13,784 nt of DNA from Fen-1467 sp035519475. GTDB taxonomy: Bacteria > Verrucomicrobiota > Verrucomicrobiia > Opitutales > Opitutaceae. Both the position numbers and the translations under genes were made by a program. Shown here piece by piece: positions 1 to 7,107 of the stretch; the first letter of the stretch is position 1; each line of letters begins with the position of its first letter. The notes below the pieces were generated by a model. The model saw only the letters and a list, made by a program, of their open reading frames with translations. It searched no databases and was not told the DNA's origin. The DNA lies in NCBI GenBank assembly GCA_035519475.1, contig DATIWI010000217.1, positions 1 through 13,784 on the forward strand, written 5' to 3'.

Positions 1-752
1 AGCCGTTCGATCTCGGTGCTGATCACCTTCGCCAGCTCGCGGAACGGCTTGACCGACGCGTCGTACGGGGCGGGGAACCCGCCGCCGATGTCGATCAGGT
101 TCATCTTGGTGTAGCCCCGGGCCTTGGCCTCCGCGAAGATGTTGGCGGTGAGATTCAGCGCCTGCACGTAGTTCTCGAAATTCGTCGTCTGGCTGCCGAC
201 GTGGAAGCTGATGCCCTCGACGACGAGCCCAAGTTTGTCGGCGGCGAGAATCAGGTCGACCGCCTCGCCGGGCGACGCGCCGAACTTGGACGACAGTTCG
301 ACCATGGCGCCGGTGTTCGGCACCTTGAGGCGCAGCGCCAGGCCGGCATTGGGCGCGTGCTGCTTGATCTTCCTGATCTCCTCCAGGTTGTCGAAGGTGA
401 CGAGCGGCTTGTACTGGTTCAGCTCCTCGAGCGTCTCAGTGGGCTTGGTCGGGTTGGCGTAGATGATCTTGTCCCAGATCCAATCCTGCCGCTGCTTGGC
501 CGGCAGGTCCTTGATGTTTTCATGGACGATCATGAACTCCGGCATCGAGGCGACGTCGAAGCTGGCGCCCTCGCGATAGAGGGTGCGGACGATGGCGGGG
601 TCGGGGTTGGCCTTGACGGCAAAGTACGCCTGCACGCGCGGCAGGTAGCGCTTGAACTGACGGTAGTTCTTCCGGAGCGCGTCGTGATCCACCACGAACA
701 AAGGCGTGCCGTGCTGTTTCGCCAGTTTCTGCAACCGAGCTTGAGAGATCAT
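1..752 (-). CDS. Fold-type III PLP-dependent decarboxylase, ornithine/lysine decarboxylase-like (3' end beyond window)
   Basis: This is the N-terminal 250 residues of a group IV (alanine-racemase-fold) amino-acid decarboxylase. The pyridoxal-phosphate lysine is K47 in YFAVKANPDP, the ring-stacking histidine is H184 in SFHVGSQ, and the phosphate-binding glycine loop is DIGGGFP at 221-227. SSKFG near residue 155 is also typical. The missing C-terminal part should carry the substrate-specificity and second active-site residues, so ornithine versus lysine or carboxynorspermidine cannot be settled here. I prefer ornithine decarboxylase because homospermidine synthase lies upstream on the same strand: putrescine made here would be its substrate. 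The start is the ATG at 752-750. No in-frame start or clear Shine-Dalgarno site lies just upstream. A cytoplasmic enzyme, probably a homodimer as is usual for the family. Confidence 0.88.
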   Translation of the reverse strand, partial: MISQARLQKLAKQHGTPLFVVDHDALRKNYRQFKRYLPRVQAYFAVKANPDPAIVRTLYREGASFDVASMPEFMIVHENIKDLPAKQRQDWIWDKIIYANPTKPTETLEELNQYKPLVTFDNLEEIRKIKQHAPNAGLALRLKVPNTGAMVELSSKFGASPGEAVDLILAADKLGLVVEGISFHVGSQTTNFENYVQALNLTANIFAEAKARGYTKMNLIDIGGGFPAPYDASVKPFRELAKVISTEIER

Positions 753-801
753 GGGAGGAAGGAGAGTGGATGGATGAGCAGACCAGTACGTTGGCGCGGG
801 C

Positions 802-833
802 GGTCAGGGCGCGAGCAAGCTCGCTGACCTACA
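802..833 (-). repeat. REP-like hairpin with GTAG box
   Basis: Read on the minus strand, a GTAG box (832-829) is followed by a hairpin. The outer stem pairs 828-824 with 803-807 and the inner stem CGAGC/GCTCG (823-819 with 816-812) has a two-base loop, with extra unpaired bases on one side. It fills the gap between the homospermidine synthase remnant and the decarboxylase gene. There is no T-run, so it is not a classical terminator. It resembles the TGTAGG-type repeats around 7045 and 8407 in this window. Confidence 0.55.
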
Positions 834-843
834 AACAATGATG

Positions 844-1359
844 TCAGTCGCCGTCGGTGATCAGGAAGTTCTTGAACTGCCAGGGATCGCGCGGATCGAC
901 GTTCGGCCGGTTGTAGCCCTTGAAGGCATTTTGGTAATGCTTCAACGGTGTCCAGTCCGAGGCGGTCGAGATGAACCTGCCGAGATACGGTTTTGAGATT
1001 TCGAGCACGTAGTCGTGGGGCAGATCGTCCGGCACGCACAAGCCGTTGGCCGGATTTTCGATCATCCACATCGAAGCCGCGACAACCGAGATGGCGACCT
1101 GCATGGTGGTGGCGTTCTGATGCGGCACCAGCCGGCGCGATTCCTCGATGCTCAGGTCGCTGCCGAACCACCAGGAATTGTAGGCGTGGCCCATCAGCAG
1201 CGCGCCGAGGATGTCGGAGCCGCCGGTGATCTCGTCGTTCATGATGCGCTGACGCTCGACGAGGCGGTAATCGTAGCCGCGCAGTTCGTTGAGCGAGGCG
1301 ATGGCGCAGTCGCACGGGCAGTAGGCGTAGTGGACCGTCGGACGGTAGACCGCCCGGCC
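844..1359 (-). pseudogene. C-terminal remnant of a second homospermidine synthase
   Basis: This stretch matches residues about 315-485 of the complete homospermidine synthase immediately upstream. By hand alignment about 29 of 171 residues differ, mostly conservatively, and many nucleotide differences fall at third codon positions. The remnant therefore evolved as a working protein before losing its first two thirds. Its frame is the same as that of the upstream gene: after that gene's stop come four codons, another TGA at 1392-1390, and homology starts ten codons later. No start codon precedes the homologous part. The first in-frame ATG (1242) would give a 132-residue C-terminal piece lacking the whole Rossmann domain, which could not bind NAD. 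I therefore call it a gene remnant. It may mark replacement of a resident allele by a transferred one, or partial deletion of an old tandem paralogue. Expression of the 132-residue piece cannot be excluded. Confidence 0.85.
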
Positions 1360-1404
1360 GCCATCGGTGGGCCGGGAGGGGCTCTGCCATCAGGGGGGCT
1401 GCGG

Positions 1405-2862
1405 TCAACTGCCGTCCTTGGTCAGGAAATGCTTGAACTGCCACGGGTCGCGCCGATCGAGCTCCGGCCGGTTGTAGCCCTCGAAGGCGTTTCCGTAGTG
1501 CTGCAGCGGCGTCCAGTCGACCGGCTTGGAGATGAACCGGCCCAGGTACGGCTTCGCGACCTTGAGCACAAACTCGTGCGGCAGGTCGTCCGGCACGCAG
1601 ACGCCCATCGCCGGATGCTCCATCATCCACATCGCCGCCGCCACCACCGCGATCGCGACCTGCATCGTCGTGGCATTCTGGTGCGGCACCAGCCGGCGGG
1701 ATTCCTCGATGCTCAGGTCGCTGCCGATCCACCAGGACCGGTACGCATGCCCCATCAGCAGCGCCCCGAGGATGTCGGATCCGCTGGTGATCTCGTCGTT
1801 CATGATGCGCTGGTTTTCGACGAGGCGGTAGTCGTAGCCGCGCAGCTCGTTCAGCGAGGCGATGGCGCAGTCGCACGGACAATAGGCGTAGTGCACCGTG
1901 GGTCGGTAGACCGGCCGGCCCTTCTCCCGGACGGTGAGCTTGTCGGAGATCGTGAACGCTTCGCCGTGGCGGACCACCATGCCGTGAATGGCATAGTCCG
2001 GCACCCACGAGCGGACCCACGTATTGATGCCCATGCGGGCGAGGCAGATCTGGTTCCGCGGCCCCTCCCGGTGGCGGTAGGCAAACGGCGGCAAGGTCCG
2101 TTCGTGCGTGCCCCACCCCATCTCGGCGGTCGTCGTGCCCTCCTCGCGGAAGCCCTCGATGCTCCAGGTGTTGACGAACTCGTCCACGCGCTTCGGCTGG
2201 TCGGTGATCTGCGTGTCGCGCTCGCTGCAATGGATCACCTTGACGCCGAGGGCGCGCGCCAAGTGGTTGAACGTCGGCCCGGCGATGAGTTGCCGGACCT
2301 TCTCCGCCGTCCGGCCGCGGATCTTCCGGTCCGCGAGGAGCCGCTCGCCGATGTCGAGCAGGCCCTGCTTGGTGAAGTGCGAGATCAAGCCGGGATTGGC
2401 CCCGTGCTCGATCACGGCGCTGGGGCCCTTTTCGGGCCATGCCGCGACCATCCGACGGACGTTCAGGTGCCGCGCATACAGCGTGCGCTTGGTGGGATGC
2501 TGGCTGGCTGCGCCGGCGTAGGGATCCCACACTTCGGTCGAGGTGTTGACGTAGAGCACGCCGTGGTCGTGGCACCACTGCAGGATCGCGCACGCCTCGA
2601 TGTTCCAGGCCAGATCGATCAGAAGATCGCCCGCCGACAGATAGTTCCCCAGCAGCCGCCCGAGGTTGTCACGGGTAACCCGCGCGCGCACAAAGCGCAC
2701 CCCGCGGGCCGTCCACGGCCGCAGCTTGGCGGACCGATCTTCGAAGTCCATGACCGTGATGTTCCGGGGCGCGATCCTGATCAGCTTGAACACAATCGGG
2801 AGCGTGCATTCGGCGACGGCGCCGTAGCCCACAAACAGTATCTTCCTGGTGAATTCGGTCAT
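1405..2862 (-). CDS. hss: Homospermidine synthase
   Basis: A 485-residue protein, close to the roughly 480 residues usual for bacterial homospermidine synthase (EC 2.5.1.44). The enzyme joins two putrescine molecules into homospermidine with release of ammonia, using NAD as a bound redox cofactor. The N-terminus has a Rossmann dinucleotide site, ILFVGYGAVAE at residues 8-18, related to saccharopine dehydrogenase. Further stretches I recognise from the family are TEVWDPYAG (109-117), IEHGANPGLISHF (151-163), the EEGTTTAEMGWGTHE block (240-254) and a cysteine-containing CPCDC (328-332). I chose the ATG at 2862 because the reading frame can be extended only to a GTG at 2907 and the Rossmann strand begins just after this ATG. 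The decarboxylase gene downstream on the same strand would supply putrescine. An in-frame partial second copy follows directly after the stop. Confidence 0.93.
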   Translation of the reverse strand: MTEFTRKILFVGYGAVAECTLPIVFKLIRIAPRNITVMDFEDRSAKLRPWTARGVRFVRARVTRDNLGRLLGNYLSAGDLLIDLAWNIEACAILQWCHDHGVLYVNTSTEVWDPYAGAASQHPTKRTLYARHLNVRRMVAAWPEKGPSAVIEHGANPGLISHFTKQGLLDIGERLLADRKIRGRTAEKVRQLIAGPTFNHLARALGVKVIHCSERDTQITDQPKRVDEFVNTWSIEGFREEGTTTAEMGWGTHERTLPPFAYRHREGPRNQICLARMGINTWVRSWVPDYAIHGMVVRHGEAFTISDKLTVREKGRPVYRPTVHYAYCPCDCAIASLNELRGYDYRLVENQRIMNDEITSGSDILGALLMGHAYRSWWIGSDLSIEESRRLVPHQNATTMQVAIAVVAAAMWMMEHPAMGVCVPDDLPHEFVLKVAKPYLGRFISKPVDWTPLQHYGNAFEGYNRPELDRRDPWQFKHFLTKDGS

Positions 2863-3061
2863 GATCTCGATCGGTTGCGTTGCGACGCCCGGTGCGGGAT
2901 CCGGCACTCACGCGGCCCTATCCTGCGACGCGCACCTTCTTGCGGCATGAACCCAGTTTGAATCATGCGCGGGTGCAAGAGTTTTTGCGGATTGACCCGG
3001 TTCACGCGCCGGCCCGCGCACCCCGCGTCCGTCTGGCGGCGTCCCCGCGTCGCGACCGGCC

Positions 3062-4084
3062 TCAGCTCAATCCCGCCGTCTCTGGAAAGCCGCACCAGAG
3101 ATTCATGATCTGCACGGCCTGGCCGCTCGCGCCCTTGAGCAGGTTGTCGATGGCGGCAGTGATCACGAAATTGCCGGTGCGCGGGTCGAGCACCGCGGAC
3201 ATGTCGACCCGGTTGGTGCCGGTCACGTGCGCCGTGTCGGGCGTCTCGCCGCTCGGGAGCAGCTGGATGAAAGGTCGCCCGGCGTAGGCCCGGCGCCAGG
3301 CGGCGTACAGTTTCTCCTCGGTCGCGCCCGGCGCCGCCGGCACGGTGATGGTCGTGGCGATGCCGCGGCGCATCGGGGCCAGGTGGGGATTGAACTGGAT
3401 GATCACCTTGCCGCCGCAGTGCAGCGCGAGCTGCTCCTCGATCTCCGCCAAATGGCGGTGCCGCAGCAGCCCGTAGGCCTTCGCGCTCTCCGCGCGTTCG
3501 ACGAAAAGGTAACTCTCGTCGACCTTGCGGCCGGCGCCGCTGACCCCGCTGAAGGAATCGACGACGATGTGTTCACGCGTCACCACCCCGTCGCGCAGCA
3601 GCGGCACCAAGGGGACGAGGATGCTCGTCGGATAGCACCCGGGCGCCGCGATCAGCGCGGCCGGCTGCCAGTCGGCGGCGGCGAGTTCGGGCAAGACGAA
3701 ACGCGCCCGGGGGAGCAGCTCCGGCGCGCGGTGCTCGCCGTAATAGCTCGCGTAGGTGCCGAGATCGGCGATGCGGAAATCCGCGCTGAGGTCGATGACC
3801 TTCTTGCCCGCGGCGACGAACGCCCGGGCGAACGCGGCGGCGGCGCCGTGCGGGAGGGCGAGGAAGAACAGGGCGACGTCGCCGGCGGCCAGCGCGGCCG
3901 CGTCGGAATCGACGAACCGCAGGCCGCGATCGAGCCCGCGCACCGCGGGAATCACCTGCGCCAGGGCCTTGCCCGCGTGCTGGCGCGAGGTGACCGTGTC
4001 CAGCGTGACCTGCGGATGGCCGAGCAGAAGCCTGACCAGCGTTTCGCCGGAATAACCGGAAGCACCGACAACACCGACTTTCAT
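3062..4084 (-). CDS. argC: N-acetyl-gamma-glutamyl-phosphate reductase
   Basis: A 340-residue NADPH-dependent reductase (EC 1.2.1.38), third step of arginine biosynthesis, converting N-acetylglutamyl phosphate to the semialdehyde in the cytoplasm. The NADP site GVVGASGYSG starts at residue 4. The catalytic cysteine is C150 in AAPGCYPTS, the family signature. Other conserved stretches are ALPHG (76-80), VIDLSADFR (96-104), FSGVSGAGRK, the FNPHLAPM loop and HVTGTNRVDMS near the C-terminus. Length matches the long (about 340-residue) form of the family. It lies downstream of rpsI on the same strand, but an intrinsic terminator in the 111-base gap suggests that it is at least partly transcribed separately. 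No other arginine gene is adjacent within the window, since the next gene downstream is homospermidine synthase after about 200 bases. Confidence 0.97.
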   Translation of the reverse strand: MKVGVVGASGYSGETLVRLLLGHPQVTLDTVTSRQHAGKALAQVIPAVRGLDRGLRFVDSDAAALAAGDVALFFLALPHGAAAAFARAFVAAGKKVIDLSADFRIADLGTYASYYGEHRAPELLPRARFVLPELAAADWQPAALIAAPGCYPTSILVPLVPLLRDGVVTREHIVVDSFSGVSGAGRKVDESYLFVERAESAKAYGLLRHRHLAEIEEQLALHCGGKVIIQFNPHLAPMRRGIATTITVPAAPGATEEKLYAAWRRAYAGRPFIQLLPSGETPDTAHVTGTNRVDMSAVLDPRTGNFVITAAIDNLLKGASGQAVQIMNLWCGFPETAGLS

Positions 4085-4135
4085 GGGAGCAACAGGGTTG
4101 GCAGAACAGAAGACCGCGGAGCGGCGTCAGGCTAC

Positions 4136-4171
4136 AAAAAAAGGAGCGGAGGCCGCCGGGCACTCCGCTCC
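4136..4171 (-). terminator. Intrinsic terminator after rplM-rpsI
   Basis: Read on the minus strand, a perfect 8-base-pair stem (GGAGCGGA at 4171-4164 pairing with TCCGCTCC at 4150-4143) with a 13-base GC-rich loop is followed directly by seven T residues (4142-4136). It sits 24 bases after the rpsI stop and before argC, so it should end most ribosomal-protein transcripts and limit readthrough into argC. Confidence 0.88.
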
Positions 4172-4195
4172 GAAAACGACGCGCTGGTCTCGCGC

Positions 4196-4594
4196 TCAGC
4201 GCTTGGAGAACTGGAAGCGCTTGCGGGCGCCCGGCTGCCCGGCCTTCTTGCGCTCCTTTTCGCGCGGATCGCGCCGGAGGTGCCCGGCTTTCTTGAGGCG
4301 GGCGCGCAGTTCGGGGTTGAACTTCTGCAGGGCGCGGGCGATGCCGTGCGCCACGGCGACCGCCTGGCCGCTGATGCCCCCGCCGCTGACGTTGGCGGTG
4401 ACGTCAAACTTCTCCCGCAACTCCACGGTGAGCAGCGGCGCATAGGCCTGCTTGGCGAAATTCTCGTGCAGGAAATAACGGTCGAACTCGCGACCGTTGG
4501 CCACGAGCTTGCCGCTCCCCTCGACGAGGCGCACACGCGCAGTGGCCGTCTTGCGGCGGCCGGTGGCGGAAAACACGGCAGGGTCAGCACTCAT
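4196..4594 (-). CDS. rpsI: 30S ribosomal protein S9
   Basis: A 132-residue S9/uS9 protein of the small ribosomal subunit. The N-terminal motif SATGRRKTATARVRL, the central VSGGGISGQAVAVAHGIARAL, and the C-terminal ARKRFQFSKR tail, which reaches the ribosomal P site and ends in the family's invariant SKR, are all present. I chose the ATG at 4594. An upstream in-frame start at 4642 would lie inside rplM and would add 16 unconserved residues. The start lies 7 bases after the rplM stop, so the two genes form the widespread rplM-rpsI operon and are probably translationally coupled. Confidence 0.97.
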   Translation of the reverse strand: MSADPAVFSATGRRKTATARVRLVEGSGKLVANGREFDRYFLHENFAKQAYAPLLTVELREKFDVTANVSGGGISGQAVAVAHGIARALQKFNPELRARLKKAGHLRRDPREKERKKAGQPGARKRFQFSKR

Positions 4595-4601
4595 GGGTGG
4601 A

Positions 4602-5030
4602 TCAGACGGAAATCTTGACGGGGTTCTGGGCCTCGTGGGCATGGGCGGCGCCCGGAAAGACCCGCAGTTTCGTCAGCATGCGGCGCGCGAGGCGGTTCTT
4701 GGGCAGCATGCCCTTGACGGCATGCTGAATGATGAATTCCGGGCGCCGGGCGCGCATCTCGGACAGCTTTTTATAGATTTCCCCGCCGACGTAGCCGGAG
4801 AACGACATGTAGCGGTTCTGCTCTTCCTTCTTGCCCGTCAGCGCCACCTTCGCGGCGTTGATCACCACGACAAAATCGCCGGTGTCGACGTGGGGGGTGT
4901 AGACGGCCTTGTGCCGGCCGCGAAGGAGCGTGGCGGCCTTCACCGCGAGACGGCCCAGCACGACGCCGTCGGCATCGATCAGGTGCCACTTCGGTTGAAC
5001 CGTCCCCTTCTTGGCGAGCAAGGTTTTCAT
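4602..5030 (-). CDS. rplM: 50S ribosomal protein L13
   Basis: A 142-residue L13/uL13 protein, an early-assembling large-subunit protein. The family pattern KWHLIDADGVVLGRLA near the N-terminus, GDFVVVINAAKVALTGKK in the middle, and GMLPKNRLARRMLTKLRVFPGAAHAHEAQNP near the end are all recognisable. Two in-frame ATGs are possible, at 5048 and 5030. I chose 5030 because MKTLLAKK is the usual family N-terminus and because a TTGACA box at 5075-5070 would place the transcript start close to 5040, downstream of the first ATG. It is the first gene of the rplM-rpsI operon and is divergent from the DUF423 gene. Confidence 0.96.
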   Translation of the reverse strand: MKTLLAKKGTVQPKWHLIDADGVVLGRLAVKAATLLRGRHKAVYTPHVDTGDFVVVINAAKVALTGKKEEQNRYMSFSGYVGGEIYKKLSEMRARRPEFIIQHAVKGMLPKNRLARRMLTKLRVFPGAAHAHEAQNPVKISV

Positions 5031-5045
5031 GTGCGGAAAGGGTGC

Positions 5046-5075
5046 CATAGGTAGGTTTTAACGAGGGGGTGTCAA
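5046..5075 (-). promoter_or_regulatory. Possible sigma70-type promoter of rplM-rpsI
   Basis: A perfect TTGACA -35 box lies at 5075-5070 on the minus strand, at the right distance upstream of rplM. The -10 region at 16-18 bases spacing (TACCTATG, about 5053-5046) is only a poor match to TATAAT. The position is sensible and the -35 is exact, but the -10 is weak, so this is a suggestion. The rest of the divergent intergenic region, up to 5212, holds an 8-base inverted repeat (5083-5090 with 5138-5145) and no other clear signal. Confidence 0.35.
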
Positions 5076-5212
5076 CCCTTTAGATGGAAGAACCGCAGGG
5101 TGGTGGACTGCGCGGCGGGCACGGCGCCCTCCGCCCGCTTCCATCGTTGCACCGGGGGCCCACTTCGGCGACGTTGCTAGCCGAGCCCGATCCCGTCGGT
5201 CCGTTTCTGATC

Positions 5213-5617
5213 ATGCCGCAACACAGACTGTGGTTGTACGCCGGATGCCTTGGGGTGGCCGCCGTGGCCCTGGGGGCATTTGGCGCCCATGCGTTGCGGG
5301 AGTCGCTGCTGCAGCGCCAGACGTTGAACCTCTGGCAGACCGCCGTGCTCTATCATCTGGTGCACACGGTCGCCCTGCTCGCGCTGGCCGGCGGGAAGCT
5401 GGATTCCGCCGGGCGCCTGCCTCGGCTGATCGCGGCGGCGGCCGGCTGCTGGATCGGCGGCATCGTCCTGTTCTCGGGCTCGCTCTACGGTCTCGCGCTC
5501 GGCGGCCCCCGCCTGCTCGGACCGCTCACCCCCGTCGGCGGCCTGCTCCTGCTCGCGGGTTGGGTGCTCGTGATCATCGGCGGCTGGCGGAGCCGCGCCA
5601 CCCGGGCGGACACCTGA
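5213..5617 (+). CDS. DUF423 family inner-membrane protein
   Basis: A 134-residue hydrophobic protein with four predicted membrane segments, about residues 7-25, 42-60, 70-90 and 100-125. The N-terminal LGAFGAHAL and the following LWQTAVLYHLVHTVALL are the recognisable signature of the DUF423 family (YgdD type), whose function is unknown. The length fits the usual 120-130 residues. The reading frame is open further upstream to 5084, but that extension is not hydrophobic and not conserved in type, so I took the ATG at 5213. The nucleotidyltransferase gene begins 19 bases after the stop on the same strand, so the two are likely co-transcribed. No functional link is known to me. Confidence 0.88.
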   Translation: MPQHRLWLYAGCLGVAAVALGAFGAHALRESLLQRQTLNLWQTAVLYHLVHTVALLALAGGKLDSAGRLPRLIAAAAGCWIGGIVLFSGSLYGLALGGPRLLGPLTPVGGLLLLAGWVLVIIGGWRSRATRADT

Positions 5618-5636
5618 ACTGCGAGCCGATTCGCCC

Positions 5637-7049
5637 ATGCAGCTGCCGGAGGAATTGCTCCAGATCTTGCGGGCGGTGCGCGCCGTCGGGCGGCCGCGGC
5701 TCGTCGGCGGCTGCGTGCGCGACTGGCTGCTCGGCCTCGCACCGCAGGATTTCGACATCGAAGTGGCCGGGGTCGGCTACGAGACGCTGGTTCGCGTGCT
5801 CGCCCCCTTTGGCGCCACCGACCTGGTGGGCCGCAGCTTCGGCATCGTCAAGCTGCGCCTCGCGGGCGCGGAGTACGATTTCAGTCTGCCACGGCGCGAA
5901 TCGAAGACTGGCGCGGGCCACCGCGGCTTCGCGGTGGCACCCGACCCGGGCCTGTCCGATGCCGACGCGGCGGCCCGGCGCGATTTCACCATCAATGCCA
6001 TCGCCTACGATCCGTTGACCGGCGCGATCATCGACCCGCACGGCGGCCAGGCCGACCTGCGGGCCCGCCTGCTGCGCCACACCAGCGCGTCCTTCGGCGA
6101 AGATCCGTTGCGCGTGCTGCGCGCCATGCAATTCGCCGCGCGTTTTGACCTCACCCTGGCGCCCGCCACCGCGGCGCTCTGCCGCAGCATGGCGGACACC
6201 TACCGCGAACTGGCCGTTGAACGCGTCTGGGGCGAATGGGACAAGTGGGCGGTCAAATCAGTGACGCCCTCGCGGGGCCTGATCGTCCTCGACCAGACCG
6301 GCTGGCTCGCGCACTTTCCGGAAATTGCCGCGATGGCCGGCGTGCCGCAGGATCCCGAGTGGCATCCGGAAGGCGATGTGCTCACCCACACCCGGCTGTG
6401 CCTCGACGCGCTCGCGGGCCTGCCCGCCTGGCGGGAGAGCGACCCCGCGCGCCGGCGGTACCTCCTGTTCGGCGTGCTCGCCCACGATTTCGGCAAGCCC
6501 GCCACCACGGTGCAGGCGGAACGCCACGGCGTGCAACGCTGGCTCAGTCCCGGGCACGAAGAGGCGGGCGGGCCGCCGACCGAAGCCTTTCTCCGTCGCA
6601 TCGGGGCGCCGCTGGACCTGGTCGAGTGGGTGCGCCCGCTGGTGCTTCATCACCTGGCGCACCATCATGGCCACCCGGGTTTCTCCGATAGCGCGGTGCG
6701 CCGGCTCGCCCGCAAACTCGCCCCCGCTACCATCGACGACCTCTGCCTCGTCATGTGGGCGGACCATCTTGGACGCCCGCCGGTCGTGTCAGGCGATACC
6801 GAATCGCGCATCCACGCACTCGGGGACACGGCCCGCGCCCTCGCCGTGCGTGACGCCGCGCCGCGCCCGTTGATCCTGGGACGGCATCTGCTCGAACTCG
6901 GGCTGCGGCCTGGACCCCAATTCAAACCCATCCTCGCCGCGTGCGCCGAAGCCCAAGAGGAAGGGGCCTTTGTCGACGAGGCCGGAGGGCGGGCATGGCT
7001 GAAGGAGCATTTGCGAACGCGCGCACCGGATGGACCAGCCAAGATGTAG
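5637..7049 (+). CDS. CCA-adding enzyme / poly(A) polymerase family nucleotidyltransferase with HD domain
   Basis: A 470-residue class II nucleotidyltransferase. The head domain carries the GG motif LVGGCVRDWLLG (22-33), the metal-binding pair D38 and D40 in DFDIEV, a third acidic residue D81 in EYDFSLPR, and the RRDFTINAIA motif (114-123). The neck has DPLRVLRAMQFAARF (156-170). A C-terminal HD phosphohydrolase-type domain follows, with H251 in LTHT and H283-D284 in LAHDFGKP, as in E. coli Cca. It probably adds or repairs the 3' CCA end of tRNAs. Poly(A) polymerase activity or a split A- or CC-adding role is possible because the family cannot be separated by eye. Its TAG stop (7047-7049) is formed by the GTAG box of a repeat element, so the natural C-terminus may have been altered by that insertion. 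Confidence 0.9.
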   Translation: MQLPEELLQILRAVRAVGRPRLVGGCVRDWLLGLAPQDFDIEVAGVGYETLVRVLAPFGATDLVGRSFGIVKLRLAGAEYDFSLPRRESKTGAGHRGFAVAPDPGLSDADAAARRDFTINAIAYDPLTGAIIDPHGGQADLRARLLRHTSASFGEDPLRVLRAMQFAARFDLTLAPATAALCRSMADTYRELAVERVWGEWDKWAVKSVTPSRGLIVLDQTGWLAHFPEIAAMAGVPQDPEWHPEGDVLTHTRLCLDALAGLPAWRESDPARRRYLLFGVLAHDFGKPATTVQAERHGVQRWLSPGHEEAGGPPTEAFLRRIGAPLDLVEWVRPLVLHHLAHHHGHPGFSDSAVRRLARKLAPATIDDLCLVMWADHLGRPPVVSGDTESRIHALGDTARALAVRDAAPRPLILGRHLLELGLRPGPQFKPILAACAEAQEEGAFVDEAGGRAWLKEHLRTRAPDGPAKM

Positions 7050-7104
7050 GAGCTTGCTTGCAAGCGATCCTTGGCCCGAAATCGCCTGCCAGCAGGCTCC
7101 TACA
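7045..7104 (+). repeat. Inverted REP pair (TGTAGGAGC family) between cca-like and GH20-like genes
   Basis: Two head-to-head REP units. The left has GTAG (7046-7049), GA, then the stem GCTTG/CAAGC (7052-7056 with 7061-7065) and a 4-base loop. The right, read on the minus strand, has GTAG (7103-7100), GA, then GCCTG/CAGGC (7097-7093 with 7088-7084). The arms match at 21 of 24 positions. Two of the three differences are compensatory, keeping the stem paired. The element supplies the stop codon of the upstream gene and ends three bases before the ATG of the next, filling the whole intergenic gap. Confidence 0.85.
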
Positions 7105-7107
7105 ACC

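Noticed and set aside
1242..1359. A hidden alternative start for the synthase remnant as a complete small gene
   Set aside because: No ATG, GTG or TTG start with a ribosome binding site is visible in the homologous part before 1242, and the product would lack the Rossmann domain.
749..2593. A 614-codon minus-strand frame across the synthase, its remnant and the intergenic region
   Set aside because: It is out of frame with the recognisable homospermidine synthase and the decarboxylase. Its apparent internal repeat is only the duplicated synthase end read in the wrong frame.
1015..2961. A 648-codon plus-strand frame opposite homospermidine synthase
   Set aside because: It is antisense to a gene with clear family motifs, and its internal repeats again reflect the synthase duplication.
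3001..3061. A terminator behind argC
   Set aside because: The region is GC-rich, with partial inverted repeats and a nine-base direct repeat (GACGCGGGG), but no stem followed by a T-run was found.
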